Source: Avichristensenella sp031549105 (GTDB lineage Bacteria; Bacillota; Clostridia; Christensenellales; Aristaeellaceae). Taken from it: a stretch of 8,809 nucleotides of DNA. The notes below the pieces were generated by a model. It searched no databases, was not told where the DNA came from, and saw only the letters and a list, made by a program, of their open reading frames with translations. Location: positions 1 through 8,809 of the forward strand of contig JAVBQK010000074.1 of the NCBI GenBank assembly GCA_031549105.1, written 5' to 3'. Positions 1 to 6,603 of the stretch are shown in pieces. The position numbers were made by a program, and so were the translations under genes. Position 1 is the stretch's first letter; each line of letters starts with the position of its first letter.

Positions 1-170
1 CTTGACCCCTGCCAGGAGGCAAGCCTCCTGGACCTCCAACATTTCGCCCGCGGGCGGGTTGTGTATAATCTTTGAAATGCATCCCGCCGTGAGGCGAAAT
101 GTTGGGTTTCCAAAGGGCAAGGCCCTTTGGTGGGGATCCAAGGGGCAAAGCCCCTTGGCGTTCCTTCGTC
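1..170 (+). repeat. Palindrome-rich interspersed repeat element, left copy (probably cut by the window edge)
   Basis: This non-coding stretch is a row of perfect or near-perfect inverted repeats. A hairpin with 9-base arms CCAGGAGGC/GCCTCCTGG lies at 12-31. A nested palindrome spans 36-105. A hairpin CCAAAGGGC/GCCCTTTGG with a 3-base loop lies at 110-130, and another, CCAAGGGGC/GCCCCTTGG with a 3-base loop, at 138-158. A pyrimidine-rich tail (159-180) follows. Positions 31-130 recur in inverted orientation at 8553-8653, and positions 1-20 match the reverse complement of 8762-8781 exactly. It resembles a MITE or another small non-autonomous repeat. No transposase or protein gene is supported in it. 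Position 1 falls inside the shared sequence, so the element probably extends outside the window. Confidence 0.85.
36..105. repeat. Nested long palindrome inside the left repeat element
   Basis: Outer arms of 13 bases, CCAACATTTCGCC (36-48) and GGCGAAATGTTGG (93-105), are perfectly complementary. After a 4+4 base internal loop, inner arms GGCGGG (53-58) and CCCGCC (83-88) pair, leaving an apical loop of 59-82. The equivalent part of the right copy keeps TTCGCC/GGCGAA (8585-8590 / 8636-8641) and GGCGGGT/ACCCGCC (8595-8601 / 8625-8631). Its apical loop sequence is almost unrelated. The stem is therefore better kept than the loop. Confidence 0.85.
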
Positions 171-191
171 TCTTTCCTTCCTAAAAAACAC

Positions 192-221
192 TTTACAAGA
201 TTCGCATCTCTGTGGTATACT
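192..221 (+). promoter_or_regulatory. Sigma-A-type promoter of the symporter gene
   Basis: A -35 box TTTACA (192-197) and a -10 box TATACT (216-221) are separated by 18 bases. The -10 box carries an extended TGG just upstream (213-215). Transcription would start near 228, giving a leader of about 55 bases before the ATG at 283. The promoter sits directly downstream of the repeat element's pyrimidine tail. Each box has one mismatch to consensus. Confidence 0.7.
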
Positions 222-282
222 CGCGCCTGTAGCATGGTTTTCTTGGTTTCGGCAAAAAGTAGCATGGAAGGGCGGTAGCGGT

Positions 283-1785
283 ATGCGGTTTGTTGTTTTG
301 GTTGGGTACATTCTTATGATGGCGGGCGTTCTTCTCTTCACGGCCCGCAAAAAGCAGACACTAAATGGATTTTTTCTTGGCGACGGCAAGGTAGGGCCGT
401 GGTTTGCTGCATTCTCTTATGGCACATCATACTTTTCAGCGGTTATCATCATCGGCTATGCGGGCAAAATAGGCTGGGGACACGGATTGTCGGCCACTTG
501 GATTGGCCTGGGCAACGCGTTTCTGGGCAACATGCTGGCGTGGAAGCTGCTGGCGGGCCGGGCAAATGCGATGGCGCGTCGGATGGACGTGGTGACGATG
601 CCGGGTTTTTTTGAAAAACGCTATGGCTCCAGGAATATGGGGCTTTTGTCCGCGGTTCTCATTTTCATTTTCCTTGTACCGTACTCGTCCTCGGTTTACC
701 AGGGACTGGGCTACCTGTTTGAGGCGGCACTGGGCCTGGATTTCTTCTGGTGCATCGTGGGCATTTCGCTGCTGGCGGGTCTGTACCTGTTCGCGGGCGG
801 CTTCAAGGCGACGGTGCTTTCGGATTTCATCCAGGGCTGCATCATGCTGGTGGGCATCGTTTTCCTGGTGATCTACGTGGTGCGCGGTGGTTCCTATAAT
901 GAAGCGACCGGCACATACGGCGGGCTGACACAGGCGCTGGAGAAGATGGGGCAGATTGGCGGCGAGGGATTCAACACCATCCTGGGGCCCAAGGGCGAGG
1001 GCAAGAGCCTGATCATGCTGGTGCTGCTCACGTCGATGGGAACCTGGGGCCTGCCGCAGATGATGCACAAATTTTTCGCCATTCGCGACGGCGCAGCTGT
1101 CAAGAAGGCGACGGTTATTTCCACCGTGTTCTGTCTGGTCCTTGCGGGCGGCGCGTACTTTGCCGGCGGATTTGGCAAGCAGATTCTCGGCGGTGTAGTG
1201 CCGGAGGGCGGACTGGACCGAGTGATGCCCAACGTTTTCCTGTCGCCCATCGTTGGGATGCCCGATGCGCTGGTTGGGCTGATCATCGTGCTGGTGCTCT
1301 CGGCGAGTATTTCCACGCTGACGGCGCTGGTGCTCTCCTCGTCCTCGGCGATCGCCATTGACCTCTTTGGCACGCTGATGGCAAAAAAATACCAAAAAGA
1401 AACGCTGGCGAAGAAGCAGCTGGTCCTGATGCGCGGCCTGTGCGTCCTGTTCGTGGTATTGTCTCTGGTGATCACGTTTGGCATGCAGAATACGCCGATC
1501 GTCACACTGATGTCGTTCTCCTGGGGCAGCTTGGCCGGCGCGTTCCTGGCGCCGTTCGTCTTTGGCCTATGCTGGAAGAAGACAACGCGCGCGGGTGCGT
1601 GGGCAGGAATGCTGCTGGGCGTCTGTACCTCGGTGCTCGCGCCGACGCTGGGCATCGTGCCCGATACCGTGATGGGCGGCGTGCTGGCGATGGCGGTGTC
1701 GACGGTGACCGTGCCGGTAGTGAGCCTTCTGACACCGGCTTCGTTGCCAAAAAAAGACAGCATTTCAGTCGCATTTGGAAAATAA
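283..1785 (+). CDS. Sodium:solute symporter family (SSS) transporter
   Basis: This is a 500-residue integral membrane protein of the SSS family (PutP/PanF type), expected to import an organic solute with Na+. It is highly hydrophobic, with roughly a dozen membrane segments starting at residues 3-20. Family signatures are visible: a GGFKA...SDFIQG..ML segment at residues 172-189, and A341-x-x-S344-T345, which matches the A-x-x-S-T sodium-site pattern known from PutP. Length is normal for the family. The ATG at 283 is chosen because a GGAAGG ribosome-binding site lies at 267-272 and because in-frame codons further upstream would run through the promoter and repeat. The gene is monocistronic, with its own promoter (192-221) and terminator (1800-1837). 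The substrate cannot be read from sequence; proline, pantothenate, sugars and carboxylates are all possible within the family. Confidence 0.9.
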   Translation: MRFVVLVGYILMMAGVLLFTARKKQTLNGFFLGDGKVGPWFAAFSYGTSYFSAVIIIGYAGKIGWGHGLSATWIGLGNAFLGNMLAWKLLAGRANAMARRMDVVTMPGFFEKRYGSRNMGLLSAVLIFIFLVPYSSSVYQGLGYLFEAALGLDFFWCIVGISLLAGLYLFAGGFKATVLSDFIQGCIMLVGIVFLVIYVVRGGSYNEATGTYGGLTQALEKMGQIGGEGFNTILGPKGEGKSLIMLVLLTSMGTWGLPQMMHKFFAIRDGAAVKKATVISTVFCLVLAGGAYFAGGFGKQILGGVVPEGGLDRVMPNVFLSPIVGMPDALVGLIIVLVLSASISTLTALVLSSSSAIAIDLFGTLMAKKYQKETLAKKQLVLMRGLCVLFVVLSLVITFGMQNTPIVTLMSFSWGSLAGAFLAPFVFGLCWKKTTRAGAWAGMLLGVCTSVLAPTLGIVPDTVMGGVLAMAVSTVTVPVVSLLTPASLPKKDSISVAFGK

Positions 1786-1799
1786 CATCAGGATAAACT

Positions 1800-1837
1800 A
1801 GCGGCGAACGGGAAATCCCGTCGCCGCTTCTTTTTTT
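1800..1837 (+). terminator. Rho-independent terminator after the symporter gene
   Basis: Arms AGCGGCG (1800-1806) and CGCCGCT (1822-1828) pair. An inner stem ACGGG/CCCGT closes a 4-base loop, with one bulged A at 1807. The hairpin is followed by TC and then seven T residues (1831-1837). It lies 14 bases after the symporter stop and should insulate the murA cluster from upstream transcription. Confidence 0.92.
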
Positions 1838-1850
1838 GAAATCGCAAAAT

Positions 1851-1879
1851 TTTGATTGCCATTTTCGGCTTTGATTGCC
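1851..1879 (+). repeat. 10-base direct repeat upstream of murA
   Basis: TTTGATTGCC occurs at 1851-1860 and again at 1870-1879, a 19-base period (nearly two helical turns), in the short AT-richer gap between the terminator and murA. Since a terminator precedes it, the cluster promoter should lie in 1838-1941. I see no convincing -35/-10 pair there, only a weak TTGCCA (1856-1861) and CATAAA (1883-1888) with an over-long 21-base spacer. The repeat could be an operator or a binding site for a sporulation regulator; this is inference. Confidence 0.5.
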
Positions 1880-1941
1880 GGTCATAAACCCTCGCCGTGC
1901 GGACAGACTGGAACCAGACGAAACGCAAGGGAGGGAGCGAA

Positions 1942-3183
1942 TTGGCAATATTTGAAGTGGAGTCCGGCGCACCGCTGATGGGCGAAGTCACTGTGCACCC
2001 CGCAAAAAACGCGGTGCTTCCGATTATCGCGGCTTCCCTGCTGACAGAGGACGTGCTGCATGTACCCGAGATGCCTGATTTGTCGGACGTGCGCGCGCTT
2101 TGTGATCTGGTAGGGGAGTGCGGCTGCGTCATCAAATGGGAAGGCGCGGACATGACGCTGTCCACGCCCGTGCCCACGCTTCCGGCGGCATCGCATATGA
2201 TGCGCTGGACGCGAGCCTCGGTGCTCATTATGGGGCCGCTGCTGGCACGGCTTGGCAGCGCGAGGATTACCATGCCTGGGGGCTGCGCCATCGGCCAGCG
2301 GCCCATCGACCTGCACCTCAAGGGCATGGCGGCGCTCGGCGCGGAGATCGTGACACGGCAGGGTTTTGTGGAGCTCCGCGGGAAACTGCGCGGAAATGTG
2401 ATCTACCTGGATCTGCCCAGCGTGGGCGCGACAGAGAACATCATGATGGCGGCGACGCTCGCGGAGGGGATTACTCGCATTGAGAACGCCGCGAAGGAAC
2501 CGGAGATCATCGACCTGGCCATGTGTCTGAACGCGATGGGCGCACAGGTGCAGGGCGCGGGCACGGGTACCATCGTCATACGCGGCGTGGATAAGCTGCA
2601 CGGCGCGACGCACCAGCCGATTCCCGATCGCATCGAGGCCGGCACGCTTTGCTGCGCCGCCGCGGTGGCGGGCGGCAACATTCTGGTGCGCAACGCGAAG
2701 CCCGAGCACATGCGGGCGCTGCTTTTCAAGCTTCAGGAGGCGGGTACGTCCATTTCCGAATTTCCCGGCGGACTGCGCGTTCGAGGCAAGGCCCAGTGGC
2801 CCATGGAGGTGCGCACGCTGACCTACCCAGGATTTCCCACAGACCTGCAGGCCCCGATGATGGTCGTCGCCTGCATGACCCCGGGCACCTCGGTATTTCT
2901 GGAAACAATCTTTGAAAATCGGTTCATGCACATCCCGGAACTGATCCGCATGGGTGCGAACATCCGGGTGGAGGATCGGGTGGCGGTAATAGAAGGCGGG
3001 TATCCTTTGCAAGGGGCGAGCGTATCTTGTCCTGACCTGCGAAGTGGCGCGGCGCTGATGATTGCCGGGCTGGGCGCGGAGGGGATTACCCGCGTGGAGG
3101 ACCCGCAGGGCCATATCGACCGCGGTTACCAAGACTTTGAAGGGATGCTGACAGGGCTTGGCGCGCGGGTGAGGAGGCTGTAG
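1942..3183 (+). CDS. murA: UDP-N-acetylglucosamine 1-carboxyvinyltransferase (MurA)
   Basis: Cytoplasmic enzyme that transfers enolpyruvate from phosphoenolpyruvate to UDP-GlcNAc, the first committed step of peptidoglycan precursor synthesis. The 413-residue product has normal family length. With the TTG start, key residues match E. coli numbering: K22-N23 (AKNAVLP), R91, C115 and R120 in the mobile loop GGCAIGQRPIDLH. Further on are D301 (TDLQAP), R327 (FENRFMH) and R394 (HIDRGY). Having Cys rather than Asp at 115 predicts the fosfomycin-sensitive form. The TTG at 1942 is preferred because AAGGGAGGG (1927-1935) lies 6-7 bases upstream. The in-frame GTG at 1897 has no ribosome-binding site and adds a tail unlike MurA N termini. 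It is the first gene of the cluster; the spoIID ribosome-binding site lies inside its last codons. Firmicutes often carry two MurA paralogues, and the spoIID neighbour fits the copy linked to sporulation genes. Confidence 0.97.
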   Translation: MAIFEVESGAPLMGEVTVHPAKNAVLPIIAASLLTEDVLHVPEMPDLSDVRALCDLVGECGCVIKWEGADMTLSTPVPTLPAASHMMRWTRASVLIMGPLLARLGSARITMPGGCAIGQRPIDLHLKGMAALGAEIVTRQGFVELRGKLRGNVIYLDLPSVGATENIMMAATLAEGITRIENAAKEPEIIDLAMCLNAMGAQVQGAGTGTIVIRGVDKLHGATHQPIPDRIEAGTLCCAAAVAGGNILVRNAKPEHMRALLFKLQEAGTSISEFPGGLRVRGKAQWPMEVRTLTYPGFPTDLQAPMMVVACMTPGTSVFLETIFENRFMHIPELIRMGANIRVEDRVAVIEGGYPLQGASVSCPDLRSGAALMIAGLGAEGITRVEDPQGHIDRGYQDFEGMLTGLGARVRRL

Positions 3184-3184
3184 G

Positions 3185-4072
3185 ATGCGGCTTAGATGGA
3201 TATTGGTGGGCCTGTTGGTGCTGCTTATCTGCGCGCTCGTTCCGCTGAGCGCCGACGCGGCGGAGATGCTGACGGTTTTCCTAAACGGAGAATACGTGCA
3301 GATGTATCGGGAGGCCTACCTGATTGGGGTTGTGGCGGCGGAGATGCCGGCGGTGTACGAGCTTGCCGCGCTGGAGGCCCAGGCGGTGGCGGCGCGCACC
3401 CGAACGGTGGGGACGAGCTGTCGCTCGCACCCCCGCGCGGATGTGTGCGGGGAGAGCTCCTGCTGCCAAGGTTACCTCGATGAAGCCGAGCAACAGGCAC
3501 GCTGGGGCGAGGATACGGACTATTACCGCGCTCGCATCCAGGAGGCCGTTGCCACGACGCGCGGCGTGATCATGACCTACGACAATGAACCGATCGAGGT
3601 GCTCTACCACGCGGTCAGCGGGGGATATACGGAGAACGTCGAGGCGGTCTATAAAGAGGCGCTGCCGTATCTGCGCGGCGTGGCATCCCCCGGCGAGGAA
3701 GGCTCACCGGGGTATGAGACGATGATGACGTTTACGCAAGCCGAGCTGGCATCGGCATTTCCCGATGAGGTGCGCGGCGGCGTGGTGGCGCTGGAAGTGC
3801 TGGAGCGGTCGGATAGCGGGCGCGTGCTGAGCATCCGGGTGGGCGTGCATGAAATGACCGGGCGGGTGTTTCGCTCGGCGCTGGGACTGAAGAGCACGAA
3901 TTTCACCATTGCGGGCGATGGCGATATGGTGGTTATCAGCCAGCGCGGCTATGGGCATGGCGTGGGCATGAGCCAGGCCGGTGCCAACGCAATGGCGCTG
4001 GAGGGCGCGACTTACGAGGAAATACTGTTGCATTATTATACCGGTGTAGAGATGACCGTGCTGGCGGATTGA
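3185..4072 (+). CDS. spoIID: Stage II sporulation protein D (SpoIID), engulfment lytic transglycosylase
   Basis: The 295-residue product has a short basic N terminus and a hydrophobic segment (residues 5-20) followed by an Ala-rich stretch, so it is exported or membrane-anchored. SpoIID cleaves denuded glycan strands in the septum and, with SpoIIP and SpoIIM, drives forespore engulfment. Family landmarks are V-x-A-E53-M-P (E53 aligns with the catalytic Glu), A-E/L-x-AQAVAART (residues 61-72), SGGYTE (145-150) and GYGHGVGMSQAGANAMA (255-271). A cysteine/histidine patch H82-x5-C88-x4-C93-C94-Q resembles the zinc site described for a clostridial SpoIID. The ATG at 3185 has AGGAGG at 3172-3177, 7 bases upstream and inside murA; murA's stop ends one base before this gene, implying coupled translation. 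I do not see a clear sporulation-sigma promoter of its own. Confidence 0.95.
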   Translation: MRLRWILVGLLVLLICALVPLSADAAEMLTVFLNGEYVQMYREAYLIGVVAAEMPAVYELAALEAQAVAARTRTVGTSCRSHPRADVCGESSCCQGYLDEAEQQARWGEDTDYYRARIQEAVATTRGVIMTYDNEPIEVLYHAVSGGYTENVEAVYKEALPYLRGVASPGEEGSPGYETMMTFTQAELASAFPDEVRGGVVALEVLERSDSGRVLSIRVGVHEMTGRVFRSALGLKSTNFTIAGDGDMVVISQRGYGHGVGMSQAGANAMALEGATYEEILLHYYTGVEMTVLAD

Positions 4073-4117
4073 ATGATGCACATATGGGCATACTTTCCAG
4101 CAAAGGGAGGGTTGTCC

Positions 4118-4690
4118 ATGCGGCGTGTGCGGAATTTTATCGAAAAGCAAGGATTTTTTGTGCTGCTGGCGGTTTGCGTGCTGGTGATCGCCGGATCGGG
4201 CATATGGGCGTATACCCTGCGCGATGCGGAGGAGAACATGCCTGCGGACGCGGCATCTGACTATACGCAGCGACTGGCGGATGCGGAGCGCATGCGGATC
4301 AGCCGCCCCATGGCAGGCAACACGATACGCGGCTACGCGGAGGCAATCTGGCTGGACACGCTGGCCTGCTTTGGCGCGCATCAGGCGATAGACATCGCAG
4401 CCACCAAGGGGACCGACGTGCTGGCGGCCAGGGACGGAACGGTGACCGCCGCCTACCGGGACGGGCAGTGGGGCGGGGTTGTCGAAATTGAACATGCAAA
4501 TGGGATGAAAACCATATACAAGGGTCTTTCGTGGCCTGTTTCTGTCAAATTGCAGGAAAAAATTTCCGCCTTGCAGAAAATAGGGAAGGTTGGCGCGTTA
4601 CCAGTGGAGGCGTCGGATGGGGCGCATCTGCATTTTGAATTGCTGGCGGATGGATCACCGGTCGATCCGGCAAGGCATATCATGGACTGA
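4118..4690 (+). CDS. spoIIQ: SpoIIQ-like M23/LytM-fold protein with an incomplete peptidase site
   Basis: The 190-residue product has a basic N terminus, one membrane segment (about residues 12-31), a short linker and an extracytoplasmic LytM/M23 domain (about 62-188). It is probably the forespore-membrane partner of the SpoIIIA proteins, because spoIID lies directly upstream and the architecture is that of SpoIIQ. The metal-binding pattern H88-x3-D92 and H170-L-H172 is intact. The usual Tyr-x-His-Leu active-site segment is Y134-K-G136-L137-S, so the catalytic histidine is absent, as in SpoIIQ-type proteins with Y-x-x-L-S. The ATG at 4118 is chosen because AGGGAGG (4104-4110) lies 7 bases upstream. 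Starting at 4073 or 4076 would add 14-15 residues without a good site. It lies 45 bases after spoIID and 16 before glmS. A generic M23 peptidase is the alternative. Confidence 0.85.
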   Translation: MRRVRNFIEKQGFFVLLAVCVLVIAGSGIWAYTLRDAEENMPADAASDYTQRLADAERMRISRPMAGNTIRGYAEAIWLDTLACFGAHQAIDIAATKGTDVLAARDGTVTAAYRDGQWGGVVEIEHANGMKTIYKGLSWPVSVKLQEKISALQKIGKVGALPVEASDGAHLHFELLADGSPVDPARHIMD

Positions 4691-4706
4691 CAAAGGAGGT
4701 ATGCGC

Positions 4707-6542
4707 ATGTGCGGAATCTTTGGGTATGTGGGGAAAAGGGATGCGCTCCCGATTCTTCTGGACGGGCTTTCAAGGCTGGAATACAGGGGCTATGACTCGG
4801 CGGGCGTGGCGCTGCTATCGGACGGGGAACTGAGCGTCCGCAAGGCGCGCGGCCGCTTGGCCAATTTGCATGCGCTGCTGGCCGAAGCGCCGGTTTCGGG
4901 GACTACTGGCATTGGTCACACCCGCTGGGCGACACATGGCGGACCATCGGATGAGAATGCGCACCCACATACGGACAACGTCGGCCGTTTCGCGGTGGTA
5001 CATAACGGCATCATTGAAAACCATGCAAAGCTCCGCCAATGGCTGGAATCGGAAGGCTGTATCTTTACCTCACAGACCGATACGGAGGTCATCGCGCACC
5101 TGCTGGGGCACTTCTGGCATGGCGACCTGCGCCGTGCGGTACACGACGCCGTGCACCGGTTGCACGGCTCGTTTGCGCTGTGCGTGCTCTGCCGTGACGT
5201 ACCGGATACCATCTGCTGCACCCGCGTGGATAGCCCGCTGGTCATAGGCCTTGCGGAGGGCGAGCAGTTCATCGCGTCGGACATTCCGGCGCTATTGCCG
5301 CATACGCGCGAGATGCTGATCCTCAAGGACCGCGAAATGGCGATGGTGACACCGGAGGGCTGTGTGTGTTATGGTGAGTATGGACAGCCGATGGATCACG
5401 CGGTTGAGACGATCGCATGGGAGCGGGAGAGCGCTGACCTGGGCGGGTATGCGCACTACATGCTCAAGGAGATGCACGAGCAGCCCGCCGCGATGCGCGC
5501 GGTGCTCAATGCGTACACCATGCAGGAGGGTGAGCGGCGCGTGTTCCGCCCTGATGCGATTCCCCTCAGCGTGGAGACGGCGCGCGGCCTGGGCCGGCTG
5601 CTGCTGGTGGGCTGTGGGTCAGCGTATCACGCGGCGGCCGTGGGCAAGGCGGCGATTGAACGGCTGGCACGGTTGCCGGTGGAGATTGACATCGCGTCGG
5701 AGTTCCGCTATCGAGATCCGATCCTGCGCGCGGACGATCTGGCGGTGTTCATCAGCCAGTCGGGCGAGACCGCGGATACACTAGCCGCGCTGCGCCTGGC
5801 CGAAAAGCATGCGCGGACGCTGGGTATCGTCAATGCGACGGGCTCCACGCTGGCGCGGGAGGCGGACAGCGTGCTTTACACGCTGGCGGGGCCGGAGATC
5901 GCCGTTGCGACGACGAAAGGGTATACGACGCAGGTGCTAGTATTGCTGCTGTTGGCGCTATATCTTGCACAGGTGCGCGGCCGGATGGACGCGGATGATG
6001 TCTCCTTTGCACTGGAGGGGCTGTCGCAGGCACCTGCGCAGGCGGAAGCGCTGCTGAACAACCCGGGGCCCATCCAGCGCTTTGCCAGCGCGCATGCGGA
6101 CCGGCGCAGCGTGTTCTACATAGGGCGCGGCATGGACTGGGCCGTGGCGATGGAAGCGTCGCTGAAGCTCAAGGAGATCAGCTATGCGCACAGCGAAGCA
6201 TATGCGGCGGGCGAGTTGAAGCATGGCACCATCGCGCTGGTGGAGCCGGGCACACTGGTCGTTGCGCTGCTCACACAGGAGGCGCTGGCAGATAAGATGC
6301 TCTCCAATATCCGCGAGGTGAAGGCGCGCGGCGCGGAGGTGTTGGCGCTGGCGGTTGGCGCACTTACGTTGCGCATTAGGGAAGAGGGTGATGAGGCATG
6401 GGCGTTGCCCGATGTGGAAGCGCTGGCGCTGCCGCTGTTGGCGATCATGCCGATGCAGCTATTTGCATACCATATGGCACTTGCGCGCGGGTGTGATGTT
6501 GACAAGCCGCGAAATTTAGCGAAATCTGTCACGGTGGAATGA
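4707..6542 (+). CDS. glmS: Glutamine--fructose-6-phosphate aminotransferase (isomerizing), GlmS
   Basis: Cytoplasmic enzyme that makes glucosamine-6-phosphate from fructose-6-phosphate and glutamine, the first step toward UDP-GlcNAc. The product is 611 residues, normal length. The N-terminal glutaminase domain begins MCGIFGYVG, exposing the nucleophile Cys after Met removal. It carries YRGYDSAG (26-33), R73, THGGPSDENAHPHTD (76-90), HNGIIEN (99-105) and QTDTE (123-127). Two SIS domains follow: VGCGSAYHA and SQSGETADT in the first, GRGMD...EASLKLKEISYAHSEAY and ELKHG in the second. The C terminus, DKPRNLAKSVTVE, is the classical end. ATG 4707 is preferred over ATG 4701 because AGGAGG (4694-4699) lies 7 bases before it and because Cys must be residue 2. 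Only 16 bases separate it from the spoIIQ-like gene, so there is no room for a glmS ribozyme. Confidence 0.98.
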   Translation: MCGIFGYVGKRDALPILLDGLSRLEYRGYDSAGVALLSDGELSVRKARGRLANLHALLAEAPVSGTTGIGHTRWATHGGPSDENAHPHTDNVGRFAVVHNGIIENHAKLRQWLESEGCIFTSQTDTEVIAHLLGHFWHGDLRRAVHDAVHRLHGSFALCVLCRDVPDTICCTRVDSPLVIGLAEGEQFIASDIPALLPHTREMLILKDREMAMVTPEGCVCYGEYGQPMDHAVETIAWERESADLGGYAHYMLKEMHEQPAAMRAVLNAYTMQEGERRVFRPDAIPLSVETARGLGRLLLVGCGSAYHAAAVGKAAIERLARLPVEIDIASEFRYRDPILRADDLAVFISQSGETADTLAALRLAEKHARTLGIVNATGSTLAREADSVLYTLAGPEIAVATTKGYTTQVLVLLLLALYLAQVRGRMDADDVSFALEGLSQAPAQAEALLNNPGPIQRFASAHADRRSVFYIGRGMDWAVAMEASLKLKEISYAHSEAYAAGELKHGTIALVEPGTLVVALLTQEALADKMLSNIREVKARGAEVLALAVGALTLRIREEGDEAWALPDVEALALPLLAIMPMQLFAYHMALARGCDVDKPRNLAKSVTVE

Positions 6543-6567
6543 CAAACCAGAAGATGCATGATATAAT
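6539..6567 (+). promoter_or_regulatory. Strong sigma-A-type promoter overlapping the glmS stop codon
   Basis: A -35 box ATGACA (6539-6544, one mismatch) and a perfect -10 box TATAAT (6562-6567) are separated by exactly 17 bases, with an extended -10 TGA at 6559-6561. The -35 box overlaps the glmS stop codon (6540-6542). The predicted start near 6574 gives a leader of about 30 bases to the DUF296 gene. It should give that gene expression independent of the upstream cluster. Confidence 0.8.
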
Positions 6568-6603
6568 TCCTATGGTCATTACAAGAGAGGAGGGGTGCAT
6601 TTC

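Noticed and set aside
64..69. TATAAT in the apical loop of the left palindrome as a promoter
   Set aside because: No -35 box lies at a workable distance, and the right repeat copy lacks the sequence, so it is probably chance.
1..180. CRISPR array at the window ends
   Set aside because: The palindromic units differ from one another, are not evenly spaced by unique spacers, and have no cas genes nearby.
127..282. N-terminal extension of the symporter to an in-frame TTG at 127
   Set aside because: It would run through the repeat element and the promoter at 192-221. The ATG at 283 has a ribosome-binding site and begins a normal SSS N terminus.
436..1395. Long reverse-strand open frames under the symporter, and similar ones at 894-1763, 1882-3132 and 3704-4495
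   Set aside because: They mirror well-supported forward genes, have low-complexity His/Arg-rich translations and show no recognisable domains. They are shadows of GC-rich coding sequence.
1897..1941. GTG 1897 as the MurA start
   Set aside because: It has no ribosome-binding site. The TTG at 1942 has AAGGGAGGG in place and restores standard MurA numbering (K22, C115).
4073..4117. Earlier ATG codons (4073, 4076) for the SpoIIQ-like gene
   Set aside because: They overlap or abut the spoIID stop with poor spacing to any site, while 4118 has AGGGAGG 7 bases upstream.
4590..4706. Upstream in-frame extension of GlmS, including ATG 4701
   Set aside because: GlmS needs Cys directly after the initiator Met, and the ribosome-binding site at 4694-4699 is correctly spaced only for 4707.
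4691..4706. glmS ribozyme/riboswitch
   Set aside because: The 16-base gap before glmS is far too short, and no ribozyme core is seen in the upstream gene's end.
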